This document shows positions 18,776 to 29,600 of a DNA stretch of 64,000 bases, piece after piece. A program made the position numbers and the translations under genes. The DNA lies in the NCBI GenBank assembly GCA_002344205.1, contig DDSZ01000029.1:1-64000 (forward strand). Reading direction: 5' to 3'. The notes beneath the pieces were generated by a model that ran no database searches, was not told where the DNA came from, and worked only from the letters and a program-made list of their open reading frames with translations. How positions within the stretch are numbered: position 1 is the first letter of the stretch; the number at the start of each line of letters is the position of its first letter. This DNA comes from Opitutaceae bacterium UBA2377 (lineage in GTDB: Bacteria > Verrucomicrobiota > Verrucomicrobiia > Opitutales > Opitutaceae).

Positions 18776-19348
18776 TCAAGGGGCGGGCGCAGCGGCGGGC
18801 GCCGGCTCGGCGGTTTGCCGGGAGAGCTTGGCCAGCAGGCGGACGAGCGTCTTGCGCTCGGCCTCGCTCAGCGGGCTCATGATCGCGGCGATGGCCTTGA
18901 AATGACCCGGAAGGAAACCGCGGAGGAAATCGATCGCGGCAGGAGTGAGCGTCACCAGCATCATGCGCCGGTCGTGCGGATCGGGCTCACGTTTTACGAA
19001 ACCGTCGCGCTCCAACGTATCGATCAGGCCGGTCATCGTCGCCCGGGTGACTCCGGCGGCATCGGCCAGACCGGCCGGGGTGCGCGGACCACAATCGCAA
19101 TTTTCCGCGCCCATGAGCGTAGCGGCCTCGGGTTCGACTCCCCGCCATAGGAGCATCAACACGCCAAAACGACCCGGCGACATGGCGTGCTGGGTGAGAT
19201 TGCGCTCGGTGAGGGCAAACACTTCGTCACCGGTGCGCAGCAGATTCAGATAGGCATCGACGGCCGACGGATCCAGGTCGGGAAACTCCTTGGCCGCCTC
19301 CAAGAGGCATTCGTAGCGCGGCAGGTCTTTGAGCAGCAGGTGCGGCAT
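18776..19348 (-). CDS. MarR-family transcriptional regulator
   Basis: 190 aa. A winged helix-turn-helix follows the family pattern: PAGLADAAGVTRATMTGLIDTLERDGFVKREPDPHDRRMMLVTLT, i.e. recognition helix then the wing with DxRR. It heads the pump operon and most likely represses it, releasing on binding a pump substrate. Upstream are palindromic sequences that could be its operator (19359-19404). Unusual points are a longer N-terminal helix region (~35 residues) and an inserted ENCDCG cysteine pair between helix 2 and the HTH, plus an Ala/Pro tail. The cysteines might allow redox or metal sensing; that is speculation. Confidence 0.92.
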   Translation of the reverse strand: MPHLLLKDLPRYECLLEAAKEFPDLDPSAVDAYLNLLRTGDEVFALTERNLTQHAMSPGRFGVLMLLWRGVEPEAATLMGAENCDCGPRTPAGLADAAGVTRATMTGLIDTLERDGFVKREPDPHDRRMMLVTLTPAAIDFLRGFLPGHFKAIAAIMSPLSEAERKTLVRLLAKLSRQTAEPAPAAAPAP

Positions 19349-19358
19349 CGGATCAATT

Positions 19359-19404
19359 GGTTAGCAACATGACTATAAGGCCGCTGATAGTTAGGAAGCT
19401 AACC
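19359..19404. promoter_or_regulatory. Candidate MarR operator upstream of the efflux operon
   Basis: A perfect inverted repeat GTTAG-GAAG-CTAAC lies at 19390-19403. The outer arms GGTTAGC (19359-19365) and GCTAACC (19398-19404) form a second inverted pair, and ACTAT/ATAGT (19372-19376, 19387-19391) a third. All sit 11-56 bases upstream of the marR start. The AT content is much higher than in the surroundings. MarR proteins commonly bind such palindromes over their own promoters. A -10-like TATAGT on the minus strand (19372-19377) lies between the arms. Which palindrome is bound cannot be told. Confidence 0.5.
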
Positions 19405-19483
19405 TTAATGACAAGTCCCATTTGCTGATTTTTCAAATTTTCCTTTGGCCAAGGCGTCCGTCCTTTCGGGCGCAGCGGCCATC

Positions 19484-19598
19484 CGCCCAAGGCCAAGCGC
19501 CCTTGGGCGACGGCGCAGCCGGACTATGCAGTTAAACCAAGTGATGCCCGGGTAAGCAGCCCGCTTGCGGGCGCTTTGCCGAAGCGCGCAAGCGCGCT
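19484..19598. repeat. Cluster of three GC-rich palindromes (REP-like)
   Basis: Between transketolase and marR there are three perfect hairpins: CGCCCAAGG/CCTTGGGCG (19484-19492, 19501-19509), GCCCGC-TT-GCGGGC (19559-19572) and AGCGCGC-AA-GCGCGCT (19583-19598). None has a T-run on either strand. They could act as transketolase 3' stems or be a dispersed REP-like repeat. Copy number elsewhere in the genome would decide. Confidence 0.45.
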
Positions 19599-19626
19599 GA
19601 CCTACACCGGATTGTATGAATTCGGC

Positions 19627-21618
<1,992 letters not shown>

Positions 21619-21676
21619 GGTAAGGGTTTGGAAAGTAGGCCCGCGCTTCACGCCGGGGAAGCAGAATTTGCGCAAT

Positions 21677-21705
21677 AAAAAAGGCGGACCGTGCAAGGTC
21701 CGCCT
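21677..21705 (-). terminator. Intrinsic terminator of the rpsP-trmD-rplS operon
   Basis: On the minus strand a perfect 9-bp stem (AGGCGGACC, loop TTGCAC, GGTCCGCCT) is followed by six T residues. It lies 20 bases after the rplS stop, before transketolase. Confidence 0.92.
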
Positions 21706-21725
21706 GAAAGTGGGAGGCGCGCGCC

Positions 21726-22103
21726 TCAGTTGGCGGCGGTCGCGGCGTTCTTGTCGAAACGCATTTCCTTGATCGCCATGGCGGCCTTGCCCTTGCGGTT
21801 GCGCAGGTAGTAAAGACGCGCCTTCATGGGCTCGGAGTGGCGGTCCACCTCGATCTTCTCGACCATGGGGGAGTTCACCGGAAACACCTTCTCGACGCCC
21901 TCGCCGTAGCTGATGCGGCGGACGGTGAAGGTCTCATGGATGCCATGACCCTTCAGGGCGATGACGATGCCGGCGAAAATCTGGATGCGCTCCTTGTCAC
22001 CTTCGCGGACCTTGGTGTGCACCTTCACGCCGTCGCCAACGCGGAAAGCGGGCGTGTCGGTTTTGACCTGGGCGGAGGTGATTTCTTTGATGATCGGGTT
22101 CAT
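21726..22103 (-). CDS. rplS: 50S ribosomal protein L19
   Basis: 125 aa. Conserved L19 blocks are present: [29 protein letters not shown], the family hallmark [21 protein letters not shown], and [19 protein letters not shown]. It is located at the 30S-50S interface of the ribosome. The ATG at 22103 lies 10 bases after the trmD stop, and a strong terminator follows, so it is the last gene of the rpsP-trmD-rplS unit. Confidence 0.97.
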   Translation of the reverse strand: MNPIIKEITSAQVKTDTPAFRVGDGVKVHTKVREGDKERIQIFAGIVIALKGHGIHETFTVRRISYGEGVEKVFPVNSPMVEKIEVDRHSEPMKARLYYLRNRKGKAAMAIKEMRFDKNAATAAN

Positions 22104-22113
22104 GGCTATGGCT

Positions 22114-22782
22114 TTATTTGAGTAAATCGGGACGGACCTGACGGGTTTTTTCCACCTGTCGCGCGTGCCGCCACTTCTCGATTTCGGCATGATTTCCGGA
22201 AAGCAGTATCTCCGGAACGGACATGCCCCGGAATTCGGCGGGACGCGTGTATTGAGGAAAGTCGAGCAACTTGCTGGTGAAGCTTTCCGTCGTCAATGAC
22301 TTTTCCTCCCCGAGCACGCCGGGGATGAAACGGGCGAGCGCGTCGATCAAAACCGCCGCCGCCAGGGTGCCGTTGGTCAACACGTAGTCACCGATACTGA
22401 CCTCCTGGTCGATGACGGTGTCGCGGATGCGCTGGTCGATACCTTCATAGTGCCCGCTGAGCAGGACAAGGTGTTGCTGTCGGGAAAGTTCCCCCGCCAA
22501 GGCCGGCGAAAGCGGCGTGCCGTCCGGCGTCAGGTAGATCCGCCGGCAGCCGGGCGTCTGCAGCTGCTCGATGGCGGCAAAAACCGGCTCGGGTTTGAGC
22601 ACCATGCCGGCACCGCCCCCGAAGGGCCGGTCATCCGCCGTCCGGTGCTTGTCCGTGGTCCATTGGCGCAGGTCGTGAACGTTGACCGCCAGCCGGCCGG
22701 ACTCGATGCCCTTGCCGAGGATGCTCTCGGTCAGAAAGCCGTCGAGCATGCGCGGGAAAAGCGTGATGACGTCGATGCGCAT
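22114..22782 (-). CDS. trmD: tRNA (guanine-N1)-methyltransferase TrmD
   Basis: 222 aa. It starts [13 protein letters not shown] and carries the SPOUT trefoil-knot motifs [13 protein letters not shown] and [10 protein letters not shown], plus the basic [19 protein letters not shown] loop. It methylates G37 of tRNAs reading CNN codons, which prevents +1 frameshifts. It lies between rpsP and rplS; the rimM gene that usually sits before trmD is not present. Confidence 0.97.
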   Translation of the reverse strand: MRIDVITLFPRMLDGFLTESILGKGIESGRLAVNVHDLRQWTTDKHRTADDRPFGGGAGMVLKPEPVFAAIEQLQTPGCRRIYLTPDGTPLSPALAGELSRQQHLVLLSGHYEGIDQRIRDTVIDQEVSIGDYVLTNGTLAAAVLIDALARFIPGVLGEEKSLTTESFTSKLLDFPQYTRPAEFRGMSVPEILLSGNHAEIEKWRHARQVEKTRQVRPDLLK

Positions 22783-22824
22783 GAAATTTTATGCCCGAAA
22801 GTCGCAAGCACCGCCAAGGCTGGC

Positions 22825-22855
22825 AAAGAAAAAGGCCCCGGATGACTCCGAGGCC
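22825..22855 (-). terminator. Hairpin with T-rich tail between rpsP and trmD
   Basis: On the minus strand GGCCTCGG, loop AGTCAT and CCGGGGCC (one T-G pair) are followed by TTTTTCTTT. It sits 38 bases after the rpsP stop, where rimM would normally be. It could be a true or partial terminator that lowers trmD/rplS expression relative to rpsP. Confidence 0.75.
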
Positions 22856-22892
22856 GAAAACGCATTCCGTCGCGTGCTTGGCGTCAGTCTGT

Positions 22893-23147
22893 TCAGGCCG
22901 TGGCGGCGGCCTTGCGGGCCTTCTTGATCATGGCGTTGAGCGTGTCGGTGGGCTTGGCGCCCTTGCTCAGCCAGTAATCAACGCGGGCGAGATCGATGCT
23001 GATGGGGTTGCCCTTGCTGGTCGGTGTGTAGGTGCCGATGCTTTCAACGGGCGAACCGTCGCGACGCGAACGGGCCTCGGCGACAACAACGCGATAATGC
23101 GGCTTGTGGACGGCGCCAACGCGGGTGAGACGGATTTTAAGTGCCAT
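22893..23147 (-). CDS. rpsP: 30S ribosomal protein S16
   Basis: 84 aa from the ATG at 23147. The N-terminus MALKIRLTRVGAVHKPHYRVVV, then EARSRRDGSPVESIGTYTP and the YWLSKGAKPTDTLNAMIKKA end, is typical S16. It is an assembly protein of the small subunit and heads the rpsP-trmD-rplS unit. An upstream TTGACA promoter candidate lies at 23191-23219. The gene is divergent from ychF. Confidence 0.97.
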   Translation of the reverse strand: MALKIRLTRVGAVHKPHYRVVVAEARSRRDGSPVESIGTYTPTSKGNPISIDLARVDYWLSKGAKPTDTLNAMIKKARKAAATA

Positions 23148-23190
23148 GTGTAATGAATTTCTGAACGGTGCTTGATTGGAAAAGCCGGGA

Positions 23191-23219
23191 AGCACACCGC
23201 TCGATAAATGGCTTGTCAA
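23191..23219 (-). promoter_or_regulatory. Candidate sigma-70 promoter of rpsP
   Basis: On the minus strand a perfect TTGACA (23214-23219) is followed after 17 bases by TGTGCT (23191-23196), 43 bases before the rpsP start. The -10 is a weak match (3 of 6), so the call rests on the -35 and spacing. Confidence 0.5.
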
Positions 23220-23250
23220 GCCCCGACTCCCCCTGCTCCCTCGGCCCTTT

Positions 23251-24351
23251 ATGAAAGCCGGAATCGTCGGTCTCCCGAACGTGGGCAAGTCCACTCTCTT
23301 CAACGCCCTCACCCGCTCCCGCAAGGCGGAGGCCGCCAATTATCCGTTCTGCACGATCGACCCCAATGTCGGGGTCGTGACCGTGCCTGATGAACGTCTC
23401 GGCGTGCTGCAAAAGATCGCCAAGACCGGCGTCGTCATTCCCGCCGCCATCGAGTTCGTAGACATCGCCGGCCTCGTCGCCGGCGCCAGCAAGGGCGAAG
23501 GCCTCGGCAACCAGTTTCTCGCCAACATCCGCGAAGTGGACGCCATCGTGCAGGTCGTGCGCTGCTTCGAGGATTCCGACGTGGTTCATACGATGGGCAA
23601 CGTCGATCCCGTGCGCGATATCGAGGTCATCACCACCGAGCTCGTGCTCGCCGATCTCGACGCGGTCACCAAGCGCATCGAGAAAACCCAGAAAAAGGCC
23701 AAGTCGGGCGACAAGGAGGCCCAAGCCGAAGTCGCCCTGCTGCAAAAGCTCGAACCGCACCTCAACAGCGGCAAATCCGCCAACACCCTCGCCCTCACCG
23801 ACGATGAAAAGGCCCAGGTGAAGCTCTTCCAACTGCTCACCGCCAAGCCCGTGCTCTTCGCCTGCAACGTCGCCGAGGGCGACCTCGCCACCGCTGAGCA
23901 GAACCCTTTTGTGCAAAAGGTCGCCGAGTATGTGCACGCCCACCACGACGCCGCCTACGTGCCCATCAGCGCCAAGATCGAGGCCGAACTCATCGACCTC
24001 TCGCCCGAAGAGGCGAAGGAGTTCCTCAAGGATCTCGGCGTCTCGGATTCCGGCGTGTCGAGTCTCATCAAGGCCAGTTACGAGCTGCTCGGATTGCAGA
24101 CCTACTTCACGGCCGGAGAAAAGGAAGTCCGCGCCTGGACCATCCACAAAGGCTGGAAAGCGCCCCAAGCCGCGGGCGTGATCCACACCGATTTCGAGAA
24201 GGGCTTCATCAAGGCGGAAGTCGTGTCCTACGCGGACCTTTCCCGCTTGGGCAGTGTCGCCGCCGCCCGCGACGCCGGCAAATACCGTTTGGAAGGCAAG
24301 GAGTATGTCTTTCAGGACGGAGATGTAGCGCTCTTCAGGTTTAACAACTGA
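23251..24351 (+). CDS. ychF: Ribosome-binding ATPase YchF
   Basis: 366 aa (E. coli YchF is 363). It has the P-loop GLPNVGKST (7-15), switch DIAGLV and an [18 protein letters not shown] segment of Obg-type proteins. The C-terminal TGS domain includes [21 protein letters not shown] and [12 protein letters not shown]. YchF prefers ATP to GTP and binds ribosomes and the catalase/oxidative-stress network. The ATG at 23251 begins at the conserved [14 protein letters not shown]; earlier in-frame starts would add a non-conserved tail. Confidence 0.97.
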   Translation: MKAGIVGLPNVGKSTLFNALTRSRKAEAANYPFCTIDPNVGVVTVPDERLGVLQKIAKTGVVIPAAIEFVDIAGLVAGASKGEGLGNQFLANIREVDAIVQVVRCFEDSDVVHTMGNVDPVRDIEVITTELVLADLDAVTKRIEKTQKKAKSGDKEAQAEVALLQKLEPHLNSGKSANTLALTDDEKAQVKLFQLLTAKPVLFACNVAEGDLATAEQNPFVQKVAEYVHAHHDAAYVPISAKIEAELIDLSPEEAKEFLKDLGVSDSGVSSLIKASYELLGLQTYFTAGEKEVRAWTIHKGWKAPQAAGVIHTDFEKGFIKAEVVSYADLSRLGSVAAARDAGKYRLEGKEYVFQDGDVALFRFNN

Positions 24352-24416
24352 CCTCCGGTTGCAGGCAATTTGGGAAAATCAGCCGCTTGTGCGAATTATT
24401 GGCATTACTGCATGTG

Positions 24417-24434
24417 GTAAGTGATATTGCTTAC
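24417..24434. promoter_or_regulatory. Inverted repeat upstream of the first PEP-CTERM gene
   Basis: GTAAG and CTTAC flank an 8-base AT-rich core (TGATATTG), about 110 bases before the start at 24543. This AT-rich 150-base intergenic region is where the promoter should lie. The repeat could be an operator; no -10/-35 pair is convincing. Confidence 0.3.
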
Positions 24435-24542
24435 GGAAAATAGGTAACTTCCGACTGTTGCACACGTCAGACTTGGGGTATTAGCTAAACCTCCACCAGT
24501 TTGATGCAGCAATTCCCTCCCAGCTTCGATTACCGCAACACT

Positions 24543-26519
24543 ATGGCCTACAAGCCATTGCTGGTATTCTTGGTGATGTTTTTCCTGGGCTTGCCTGCCG
24601 TCAGCATTGCCCAGACCACGGTTTATTGGGATAGGAACAGCAGCACCGCAGGTGCCGGAGGCGCTTCGCCTTCAGGAACTTGGGTAAACAACAACGGAGC
24701 CCCAAATCGCAACTGGTCCACCAGCTCGGCCGGCACCGCCACCACGGCCCGCTGGGATGATGGCAACTACGCCGTCTTCAGTGCCGGCACCGACGCCACC
24801 GGCTCCTACACCGTCACCGTAAGCGACACGGTCAGCGTATCCGGGATCACCGTTGAAGAAGGCAGCCCCACGTTCTCCGGCGGAATCATCAACTTCGGCG
24901 ATTCAACCCCGGACTTTATCGTCAATGCCGGCACCACCACGGTTGGCAGCCAGATCACCGGCAGTGACGGGCTGATCAAAGGCGGTGGGGGAACGCTGAT
25001 CCTCACCAACAATGCCAACAGTTGGACCGGCCCCTTCATCATCAATGCCGGGTTGGTGCAGTTGAACACCAGTCAAGTCATCCCCGATGCCTCGGATGTC
25101 ACCATCGCTTCTGGCGCGACGCTGCTCCTCAACTGGGGCGTCAACGAAACCATCGGCGCCCTCGCCGGCGCGGGCACGCTCAACATCCGCGGCGGCCCGT
25201 TCACCACGATCGGCGACACCAACACCACTTTTTCCGGCGTCATCGCCGACGACGGCGGCTACGGCACCTTCGTCAAGCAGGGCACCGGCACGCTCACCCT
25301 TTCCGGCAACAACACCTACACCGGTGTGACCAACATCACCTCCGGCGCCATCGTCGCCGGCAGCAGCACCGCGCTGGGTAGCTCGACCTGGGGCAACACC
25401 ATCAGCAGCGGCGCGGCCCTGCACCTCCAAGGAGGCATCAACCTCACCGAGGGCAGCTTCAGCATCTCCGGCAGCGGCTTGGGCGGTGCCGGCGCGCTCC
25501 GCAACCTCAGTGGCAACAACACCCTGAACGCCGCCATCAACGTCGGCACCGCCGCCACGATTGGGTCTGATGCTGGCACGCTCTCGGTGATCGGCGATTT
25601 CAATCTCGGCGCCACCACCCTCACCGTCACGGGCGCGGGCAACACCACGCTGCAAGGCGCCGTGAACAACGGCGCCGTGCTCATGGACGGCACCGGCACC
25701 CTCACCTTCGCGGGCAACACCAACAACGGCTTCGGCGGCGGCCTCACCCTCAACCAGGGCACGGTCCAATTGAACAAGACCGGCGGCGCGCTCGCCATCA
25801 ACGGCGGCACAGTGGCCGTCGGCGACGGTGTCGGCGCCGTCAGCTCGGCGAACCTCGTTCTGCTCGGCTCGAATCAGTTGGCGCTTGGCACCGCCGTGAC
25901 GGTCAATTCCGACGGCCGCTTCGCCCTCAACAACCAGAGCCAGACGCTCAACACCATCGCCGGCACGGGCCGGATCGACCTCGGCGCCTCCGGCCACCTC
26001 ACTGTCGGCGTATACTCGGGCTCGTCCACCTTTGGCGGCGAGATCACCGGTTCCGGCATTTTTGAAAAAGTGGGCTCCGGCACGTTCACCCTCGGCTCGG
26101 ATCTCGCCTTCGACGGCGCCTTCCGTCTCGCCGGCGGCACCCTGGCGCTCAATGGCAACGACCTCATCGCCGACACGCTGCACATCACGGCCAACTCCAT
26201 CATCGATTTCGGCAGTGCCGTCGCCTCGCTCCTCTCGGTCACCAATCTCATCGTCGATGCCGGCGTCTCCCTCACGATCAGCAACTGGAGCGACACCGTG
26301 GATTTTTTCTATGCGCAAAATTGGTCCGGTGCTGTGTTCAACAACACCGGTGTCGCCCCGATGAACCAGGTTTCTTTCACCGGTTTTTCCGGCAGTGACA
26401 CCCGCTGGCAGGGTTATGATTCCCAGATCACACCGGTGCCGGAGCCTGCCACCTACGGTGCACTGCTTGTCGGTGCCGGCCTGGCGTTGGTCTGGTGGCG
26501 CCGTCGAAAGAGAGCCTGA
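24543..26519 (+). CDS. PEP-CTERM protein with autotransporter-type beta-strand repeats (first)
   Basis: About 658 aa from the ATG at 24543, chosen because the signal peptide (MAYKPLLVFLVMFFLGLPAVSIAQ) begins there; a TTG/ATG 39-42 bases earlier is possible. The middle is Gly/Asn/Thr-rich beta-helix sequence with a clear PATR unit near residue 250 (GTGTLTLSGNNTYTGVTNI). The C-terminus has the sorting signal PEPATYGALL, a hydrophobic stretch and WWRRRKRA, which an exosortase would recognise. It is likely a surface or secreted structural protein. There is no autotransporter barrel and no exosortase gene in the window. Its last ~120 residues are nearly the same as those of the next gene. Confidence 0.85.
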   Translation: MAYKPLLVFLVMFFLGLPAVSIAQTTVYWDRNSSTAGAGGASPSGTWVNNNGAPNRNWSTSSAGTATTARWDDGNYAVFSAGTDATGSYTVTVSDTVSVSGITVEEGSPTFSGGIINFGDSTPDFIVNAGTTTVGSQITGSDGLIKGGGGTLILTNNANSWTGPFIINAGLVQLNTSQVIPDASDVTIASGATLLLNWGVNETIGALAGAGTLNIRGGPFTTIGDTNTTFSGVIADDGGYGTFVKQGTGTLTLSGNNTYTGVTNITSGAIVAGSSTALGSSTWGNTISSGAALHLQGGINLTEGSFSISGSGLGGAGALRNLSGNNTLNAAINVGTAATIGSDAGTLSVIGDFNLGATTLTVTGAGNTTLQGAVNNGAVLMDGTGTLTFAGNTNNGFGGGLTLNQGTVQLNKTGGALAINGGTVAVGDGVGAVSSANLVLLGSNQLALGTAVTVNSDGRFALNNQSQTLNTIAGTGRIDLGASGHLTVGVYSGSSTFGGEITGSGIFEKVGSGTFTLGSDLAFDGAFRLAGGTLALNGNDLIADTLHITANSIIDFGSAVASLLSVTNLIVDAGVSLTISNWSDTVDFFYAQNWSGAVFNNTGVAPMNQVSFTGFSGSDTRWQGYDSQITPVPEPATYGALLVGAGLALVWWRRRKRA

Positions 26520-26545
26520 TCAGGCCTGTTTCTCTGAGGTAATTT

Positions 26546-26561
26546 CCCCTAAGATCAGGGG
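26546..26561. repeat. Short hairpin CCCCT-AGGGG after the first PEP-CTERM gene
   Basis: CCCCT, loop AAGATC, AGGGG lies 27 bases after the stop. There is no T-run, so it is a weak candidate for a 3' end. A second similar stem lies just before the next start (26622-26637). Confidence 0.35.
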
Positions 26562-26621
26562 CGAACACCTAGATGGCGATTTAGTCATTCTCCTTGTAGG
26601 CGGAAGTCTTTCAGGAGATAA

Positions 26622-26637
26622 TACCCCCACTCAGGGG
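26622..26637 (+). promoter_or_regulatory. Hairpin covering the ribosome binding site of the second PEP-CTERM gene
   Basis: CCCC(C)-ACTC-AGGGG forms a stem in which the AGGGG arm (26633-26637) is the Shine-Dalgarno sequence, 4 bases before the ATG at 26642. It could limit translation. Pairing is short, so the effect is speculative. Confidence 0.35.
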
Positions 26638-26641
26638 ATAT

Positions 26642-29600
26642 ATGAACTACCCATGGCCGACTTCGGTCGTCAGGCTGCGACAGAGGACCAACTGTTGCGG
26701 GCTGTGCCATATCCGATGCCGAACGACATTTGATTCCGACCATGTTAAATGCACAGAGGCGCCTGCCGCCGGCCGGACGACCCCAGCGAAAAGATCCATA
26801 TTTCGATCCGCCTGCCTGGGTATTTTGATCCTGCTGGTGCCTCTCTCGGGCGTGGCGCAAACATGGACCGGATCAATTTCCACGCAATGGAATCTCGCCG
26901 GCAATTGGTCGGGCGGCGTGCCCGGGGCCGCAGCCATCGCCACTTTCAACGCCAACACCGCGAACGACCCCAACCTCACCGCCGCCGCTTCAGTTGGGCG
27001 TCTTTTCTTCGATACCGGCAGCGACGAAGAGATCTTCACCGGTGCCAACCTCACCATCGCGAGCATCAGCGGTCTGGGCATCGACAATCAATCCGGCGTC
27101 ACCCAGACCTTCAACAACACCCTTGTCATCGCCAACGCGCAAACTTGGAACACCGACAACGGCAACCTCGTCTTCGCCGCCGTCACTCATGGAGCGACAA
27201 ACCTGACCCTCACCGGCAACGGCGGCTTCGATTTCAGCGGCATCCTCACCAACAGTGGCGGCAACCGCACCCTGACCAATGACTCCACTGGGACGGTAAA
27301 CTTTTCCGGCGGCATTAACCTATCGAACAATAACACAGGCCGCACTCTTACCTTCACCGGTTCGGGCGACACCTTGGTATCCGGTATTATCGCCAACGGC
27401 GGCACCACGGCCGGCAATCTGGTAAAAACCGGCCCGGGCACACTCACTCTCGCCAACACCAACACCTACACCGGCACCACGACCGTCGGCACGGCCGGAG
27501 GTGCTTCCGGCGGCACCCTGCGCCTTGGTGCCGCCGGTGCCATTTCCACCAACACCACGACCATCTTTGCCGGCCAGTTGGACCTCGACGGCCACAACCA
27601 GACCATCGGTGCGCTCACCCTCGGCGGCGGCGCGTCCGGCACCACCGCGCTCGTCAGCACGGGCGGCGGCACACTCACCCTCGGCGGCAACGTTACCTAC
27701 ACCGCCACCAACAATCCCAACGGCGCCGTGATCAGCGGACAACTCGGCCTCGGGGCGTCCAACCGCACCTTCACCATCAACAACAGCACCGCGGCGGATC
27801 CGGATCTGACCGTGGATGCGGTGATCTCCGGCTCCGGCGGTCTCATCAAGGCCGGCACCGGCACTCTCGCACTCACCGCGGCCAACACCTATTCCGGCGG
27901 CACCACGCTTTCGGCCGGCGTGCTGACCGTAAGTGATGACCAAGCCCTTGGCACCGGGACGCTCACCCTGAACACCGGCACCCTGCAATCCACCGCCGCC
28001 AATACCGTGGCCAACACTGCGACCCTCGGCGGCAACGTCACCCTGCAGGACATCGATCTCTCGGGCACCTTTACCCAAAGTGGGGGCAACCGTATCTTGA
28101 CGCTCAACAACGCCAATCTCTCCGGCACTCTGAATCTATCGAACAACAACACCGGCCGCACGCTCACCACCGCGATTGCCAGCGGCACAACGACATTCTC
28201 CGGCGTGATTCAAAACGGCGGCACCGGCGCCGGCGGACTGACCAAAACCTTGGGCGGCACCTTGGTGCTCTCCAATGCCAACACCTACACCGGGGCCACC
28301 ACCGTGTCCGGCGGCACCTTGATCGTGCAGCACGACTCGGCGCTCGGCTCCACCGCCGGCAGCACGACCGTGGCCTCCGGGGCTACGCTCCAACTGGACG
28401 GCAGCCGGACGATCGGCGCGGAAGGCTTAACCATAAGCGGCGCCGGCGTCGGCGGGGCCGGCGCCCTGCGTCACAGCTCCGGCACCAGTTCATGGGCGGG
28501 TAACATCACCCTCGCCGCCGCCAGCACGATCACCGCGGATGCTGGACTGCTCACGCTTGCCGGCAGCCTCACGGGAGCCAACGGCCGCAACCTGACCTTT
28601 GCCGGCGATGGCGACATCACCCTCACCGGCACGATTTCCAACGGCAATAGCAGCCTCTTCAGGCTCGGCAACGGCACCCTGACTGTCGGTGCCACCGCCA
28701 CCTATACCGGCACCACCAACCTCGGCACCAGCGGTGGCAACTCGACCGGCACCATCCGGCTGGCGGCAGCCGATGTCATCCCCGCCGGCGCCTTCAATCT
28801 CTTCTCCGGCACCTTTGATCTAAACGGATTCAACGACACCATCGGTGCGATCAATCTCGGCGGCGGCGGGGCTGGTTCCACCGCGGCCGTCACCACCGGC
28901 AGCGGCACGCTCACCCTTGGCGGCAACCTCGCCTATATCGCCACCAACAACCCGGACGGCGCGACCATCTCCGGCAACCTCAACCTCGGCGGCGCCAATC
29001 GCACCTTTACCATCAACGACAGCACTGCCGCCACGACCGACCTGTCGATCTCCGCAAACATCGGCGCCACCAACCGCAATCTCACGATTACCGGTGCGGG
29101 CAACACGCTCATCTCGGGCATTATCGCGACCGGCACCGGCACGCTCGTGAAACAGGGCGCCGGCACCCTTACATTGACCGGCGCCAACACCTACGGCGGC
29201 ATCACCACCGTCAGTGCCGGCACATTGAACATCCAGCACAGCTCAGCCCTCGGCGGCACCGGCGCCGGCACAACCGTTGCCAGTGGCGCCACCTTGGCGA
29301 TCGAGGGCAACATCAGCGTGGGCAACGAGGCCATGACGTTGAGCGGAACTGGCGTCGGCGGCTTGGGCGCCTTGCGCAACATCTCCGGCACCAGTTCTTG
29401 GGCGGGCAACATCACCCTCGCCGCCGCCAGCACCATCGCGGCCGAAGCCGGTTCGCTCACCTTCTCCGGCAACCTCACCGGCGCCAACGGCCGCAACCTC
29501 ACTTTCATCGGCGCCGGCGACATCACGGTGAACGGAGCCATCAGCAACGGCACCAGCGCCCTGCTCAAAGACGGATCCGGCACGCTCACGCTGGCCGGAT

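Noticed and set aside
24400-24416. Sigma-54 -24/-12 site before the PEP-CTERM gene
   Set aside because: TGGCA and TGC occur near each other, but the spacing is about 3 bases too short for the -24/-12 rule.
24903-26318. Minus-strand open frame opposite the first PEP-CTERM gene
   Set aside because: Ala/Gly/Glu-rich antisense of repeat sequence; the sense frame has signal peptide and sorting tail.
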